DNA from: Sphingomonas sp. CROZ-RG-20F-R02-07
GTDB lineage: Bacteria > Pseudomonadota > Alphaproteobacteria > Sphingomonadales > Sphingomonadaceae
Reading direction: 5' to 3'
Length of the DNA: 64,000 nt
Assembly: GCF_022662335.1 (NCBI RefSeq)
Contig: NZ_JAKNQJ010000003.1
Location: 1 to 64,000, forward strand
Shown here one piece after another: positions 61,023 through 64,000 of the stretch; the stretch's first letter is position 1, and the number at the start of each line of letters is the position of its first letter. The notes under the pieces are model-generated. The model was not told the origin of the DNA. It saw only the letters and a list, made by a program, of their open reading frames with translations, and made no database searches. Both the position numbers and the translations under genes were made by a program.

Positions 61023-61871
61023 ATGGACGCGCTGGTGACGACGGAGTGGCTGGCCGAACATATCGGTGCGCGCGATCTGAGGATCGTCGATGCCACCTAC
61101 TTCGCGAACTTCCCCGGCGAGACGCCGCGCGACGCCGCCGCCGAATACGAAGCGGCGCACATCCCTGGTGCGGTGTTCATGGATCTCGGCACGCTGCGCG
61201 ATACCCACAGCGACCTGCCGATGATGCTGCCGGACGCTGCGCAATTCGCCGACAGGATGCGGCGCCTCGGCGTCGGCGACGACAGCCGAATCGTCCTCTA
61301 CGACCATTCCCCGCACCATACGGCGGCGCGCGCCTGGTGGATGCTGCGCAGCTTCGGCGCACGCGACGTCGCGATCCTCGACGGCGGCTTTGCCAAATGG
61401 CAGGCGGAGGGCCGCGCGACGGCGAGCGGCCGGGAAAACCTGCCCCCCGGGGACTTCGCCGCCCGGGCCGACCGCGCGAACGTCCGCACGCTCGACCAGA
61501 TGGCGGCGAACGTCGCCAGCCAGGCGGAGCAGGTCGTCGATGCCCGATCGGCGGCGCGCTTCACCGGCGAGGAGCCCGATCCGCGGCCCGCGACGCAAGC
61601 CGGCCATATCCCCGGCTCGCGCAATCTGCCGCAGGGCGCGCTGTTCGACGCTGACGGCACCTGGAAAAGGGGCGAGGCGCTGCGCCGCACCTTCACCGCC
61701 GCCGGGGTCGATCCCGACCGGCCGATGGTCGCCACCTGCGGCTCCGGCATCACCGCCGCGGTGCTCGCCTTCGGCGCGCATCTGCTCGGCCGTGCTATGC
61801 CGATCTATGACGGCAGCTGGTCCGAATGGGGGGCCGATCCTTCCACATCCAAGGCCATGGGGGCAGCATGA
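61023..61871 (+). CDS. sseA: 3-mercaptopyruvate sulfurtransferase
   Basis: A 282-residue protein with two rhodanese domains. The C-terminal one has the active loop VATCGSGITAA with C239; CGSG-T loops mark mercaptopyruvate rather than thiosulfate sulfurtransferases. AGGGAGA lies about 6 bases before the ATG. The stop overlaps the metC start by 4 bases, linking cysteine-derived sulfur handling to the lyase. Confidence 0.93.
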   Translation: MDALVTTEWLAEHIGARDLRIVDATYFANFPGETPRDAAAEYEAAHIPGAVFMDLGTLRDTHSDLPMMLPDAAQFADRMRRLGVGDDSRIVLYDHSPHHTAARAWWMLRSFGARDVAILDGGFAKWQAEGRATASGRENLPPGDFAARADRANVRTLDQMAANVASQAEQVVDARSAARFTGEEPDPRPATQAGHIPGSRNLPQGALFDADGTWKRGEALRRTFTAAGVDPDRPMVATCGSGITAAVLAFGAHLLGRAMPIYDGSWSEWGADPSTSKAMGAA

Positions 61872-63067
61872 ACGACGACACCGATCGGGCGATGGGCGAC
61901 GGCACGCGCGTGGTAGGCGGCGGCCGCCGCAAGGAATGGACGCAAGGCGTGGTCAACACGCCGCTGTGGCGCGCATCGACCATCCTGTACGATTCGGTGG
62001 CGCATCTGCGCGACAGCGCCACGCGCGACACGCACCACCGGCTGTTCTACGGGCGGCGGGGCACGCCGACGCAGTGGACGCTCGCCGACGCGCTCACATC
62101 GCTGGAGCCGGGCGCGGAGGGTACGTTCCTCTATCCCTCGGGCGTGGCGGCGATCGCGGCGGCGCTGATGGCGGTGCTGTCGCCCGGCGACGAGCTGCTG
62201 TGCGTCGACAGCGCCTATGATCCGACGCGCGGGCTCGCGACCGGTCTGCTGAAGCGGTTCGGCATCACGACGCGCTTCTACGATCCGTTGGTGGGCGCGG
62301 GGATCACTGACCTGATCGGCGAAAATACCCGTGCCATCCTGCTGGAAAGCCCCGGATCGCTCAGCTTCGAGGTACAGGACATTCCCGCGATCGTTGCGGC
62401 GGCGCAGGCGCGCGGCGTCGTCACCATCCTCGACAACACCTGGGCGACGCCGCTGATGTTTCCCGCGATCGCGCGCGGGATCGACTATGCGGTGCTCGCC
62501 TGCACCAAATATGTCGTCGGCCATTCCGACGTGATGCTGGGATCGGTGACCGCCGGCCCCGGCCGGTTCGCCGGGCTGCGCGACACCAGCTTCCAACTGG
62601 GCCAGGTGGCGAGCCCCGACGATTGCTGGCTCGGCAGCCGCGGCCTGCGCACCATGGCGGTACGGCTGGCGCAGCACCAGGCGAGCGCGCTGACGATCGC
62701 GCATTGGCTGAAGGCGCAGCCGGGCGTCGCGCGGGTGCTCCACCCCGCCCTGCCCGATTGCCCCGGCCACGAGATGTTCGTGCGCGATTTTCGCGGTTCG
62801 ACCGGGCTGTTCGCGGTCGTGCTCGACGGCGGCGACGAGGCGGCACGCGCCGCGCTGATCGACGGGCTCGCGCTGTTCGGGATCGGCTACAGTTGGGGCG
62901 GCTTCGAGAGCCTCGCGATCCCGGTGGACCCGCAGCGGCACCGCAGCGTCACCCGGCGCGACCATGAAGGGCCGCTTGTCCGGCTGCAGATCGGGCTCGA
63001 GGATGCCGACGACCTGATCGCCGATCTCGATGCGGGGCTGCACCGGTTCCGCGCCGCGCGCGGCTGA
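61868..63067 (+). CDS. metC: Cystathionine beta-lyase
   Basis: A 399-residue PLP-dependent enzyme of the Cys/Met metabolism family. The PLP-binding lysine is K214 in CTKYVVGHSD; VNTPLWRASTILYDS, YGRRGTPTQW and ESPGSLSFEVQD match the MetC branch, as does GIGYSWGGFESLAIP near the C-terminus. The start at 61868 overlaps the sseA stop. It splits cystathionine to homocysteine, pyruvate and ammonia; in the same chromosome hom supplies the homoserine branch. Confidence 0.93.
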   Translation: MNDDTDRAMGDGTRVVGGGRRKEWTQGVVNTPLWRASTILYDSVAHLRDSATRDTHHRLFYGRRGTPTQWTLADALTSLEPGAEGTFLYPSGVAAIAAALMAVLSPGDELLCVDSAYDPTRGLATGLLKRFGITTRFYDPLVGAGITDLIGENTRAILLESPGSLSFEVQDIPAIVAAAQARGVVTILDNTWATPLMFPAIARGIDYAVLACTKYVVGHSDVMLGSVTAGPGRFAGLRDTSFQLGQVASPDDCWLGSRGLRTMAVRLAQHQASALTIAHWLKAQPGVARVLHPALPDCPGHEMFVRDFRGSTGLFAVVLDGGDEAARAALIDGLALFGIGYSWGGFESLAIPVDPQRHRSVTRRDHEGPLVRLQIGLEDADDLIADLDAGLHRFRAARG

Positions 63068-63261
63068 GCGAGGCGGCCGGGGCTTGTGGCGGGGGCGCAA
63101 CACCCGCGCCGTGAAACCCGCTTGCGGCCAGACGGCGCTTGTCGCGCGCGCGCGATGCTGCCAGCCTTCGCCGCACCGGGGGGTATGATCGCACGACCGG
63201 CCGGCGCGGGGGCGTCGGCCCGGCATGGCGTCGGCCTTTCCCGCTATTCGAAAGGAAGACG

Positions 63262-64000
63262 ATGCGCCGTTCCACCCTCCTTCTCGGCTGCGTCGGCTTC
63301 GCGCTGGCGGCGCAGGCGTCCGCGCAGGACACCGCGCCGCCGCCGCCGCTGAAGCTCACCGGCAGCGTGACGCTCGTGTCCGATTATCGGTTTCGCGGCC
63401 TGACGCAGACCGATGGCGGCCCGGCCGTCCAGGGTACGCTCAACCTCAATCATTCCTCCGGCCTCTATGTCGGCACCTTCGTGTCCAACATCGACGGCAC
63501 CGGCACCACGCCCGCGCTCGCCGGCTATGGCCAGACCGAGATCGATCTCTATGGCGGCTATACGCACAGCTTCCACGGCGCGACGTTCGACGGCGGGCTG
63601 CTCTATTATTATTATCCCGGCGGGCTGAAGGGCCAGAACACCGATTATTTCGAGCCCTATGCCTCGCTTGGCTACACGATCGGGCCGATCGCGGCGAAGG
63701 TGGGCGCCAATTACGCCTGGGGCGGGCAGAAGGGGCTCGATTTTACCGCGGGCAAGGACGACGATATCTATGTCTATGGCGAGGCATCGATCGCGGTGCC
63801 GCGCACGCCCGTCACGCTGAAGGGCCATGTCGGCCACACCGCCGGCTCGCTCGGGCTCGACAATCCGAGCCTCGCCGACGACAATTACTGGGACTGGTCG
63901 GCCAATGCCGAGGCGGTCGGCGGCCCGATCAAGGTGGGCGTCACCTATGTCGATACCGATATCACCGAAGCCAATCGCTTCGCCCGCCGGCTCGGCCGCG
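63262..64000 (+). CDS. TorF-family putative porin, partial (right edge)
   Basis: The first 246 codons of an outer-membrane protein of the TorF/Gcw_chp family (TIGR02001-like); no stop before the window ends. The signal peptide runs to about residue 22 (ALAAQASAQ). Family segments are LTGSVTLVSDYRFRGLTQTD, GLYVGTFVSNID, YGQTEIDLYGGYTHSF and YYYYPGG. AAAGGAAG lies about 5 bases before the ATG. Known: found widely in proteobacteria, function unclear. The 194 bases between metC and this gene hold nothing recognisable. Confidence 0.9.
   Translation, partial: MRRSTLLLGCVGFALAAQASAQDTAPPPPLKLTGSVTLVSDYRFRGLTQTDGGPAVQGTLNLNHSSGLYVGTFVSNIDGTGTTPALAGYGQTEIDLYGGYTHSFHGATFDGGLLYYYYPGGLKGQNTDYFEPYASLGYTIGPIAAKVGANYAWGGQKGLDFTAGKDDDIYVYGEASIAVPRTPVTLKGHVGHTAGSLGLDNPSLADDNYWDWSANAEAVGGPIKVGVTYVDTDITEANRFARRLGR

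Overview
The window is 64 kb of high-GC DNA that reads like an alphaproteobacterium of the order Sphingomonadales (Sphingomonas or a close relative). The grounds are the oversized TonB-dependent receptor with a DIVVTG-type plug start, TorF-type porin, Fe-S photolyase, short NrdA ending in CLACQ, DUF853 ATPase, and dispersed palindromes of the type CCGTTCGTGCTGAGC. Genus is inferred from gene style only. No rRNA, tRNA, CRISPR array, insertion sequence or prophage gene was seen.

Region 1 (1-25.6 kb) is one functional unit: a glycoprotein-glycan degradation locus wired to amino-sugar catabolism. A leftward operon (cutC-like, GntR regulator, SIS-type glucosamine-6-phosphate deaminase, nagA, GH2 beta-galactosidase, PTS EIIA-HPr fusion nagF cut by the left edge) diverges from a rightward group. 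That group has a TonB-dependent receptor, a strong hairpin terminator, then seven tightly overlapping genes: GH20, GH2 beta-mannosidase, GH3+PA14, GH125, GH92, an unrecognised 751-residue protein, and GH29 fucosidase. With the GH2 galactosidase, these activities would strip galactose, fucose, GlcNAc, probably beta-1,2-xylose, alpha-mannose and the core beta-mannose, which is the composition of plant complex N-glycans. The released GlcNAc would enter through the PTS and be handled by NagA and the deaminase. A palindrome, TTGGTCATATACCAA, lies in the divergent control region, and a degenerate copy lies before the GntR gene. The unrecognised protein is the best candidate in the window for an undescribed enzyme.

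Region 2 (25.7-35 kb) holds small and housekeeping genes: a class I glutamine amidotransferase, disordered acidic proteins, an ABM-type monooxygenase, old yellow enzyme, a GNAT acyltransferase, DUF2721 and DUF4345 membrane proteins, an NAPE-PLD-like metallohydrolase, two small secreted proteins, a CoA-binding protein and the Fe-S carrier Mrp.

Region 3 (35-51.7 kb) is conserved core: hflK-hflC-degP envelope proteolysis, a DUF853 ATPase, a 2OG-Fe(II) oxygenase, a small outer-membrane barrel, nrdB and nrdA (class I ribonucleotide reductase, separated by small genes), uvrB, a VOC protein and homoserine dehydrogenase.

Region 4 (51.8-64 kb) holds an OPT transporter, a soluble GAF chemoreceptor-like protein, a two-gene cassette (GT4 fused to a six-hairpin-like domain, plus GH130), queF, an Fe-S (6-4) photolyase, sseA-metC, and a TorF-type porin cut by the right edge.
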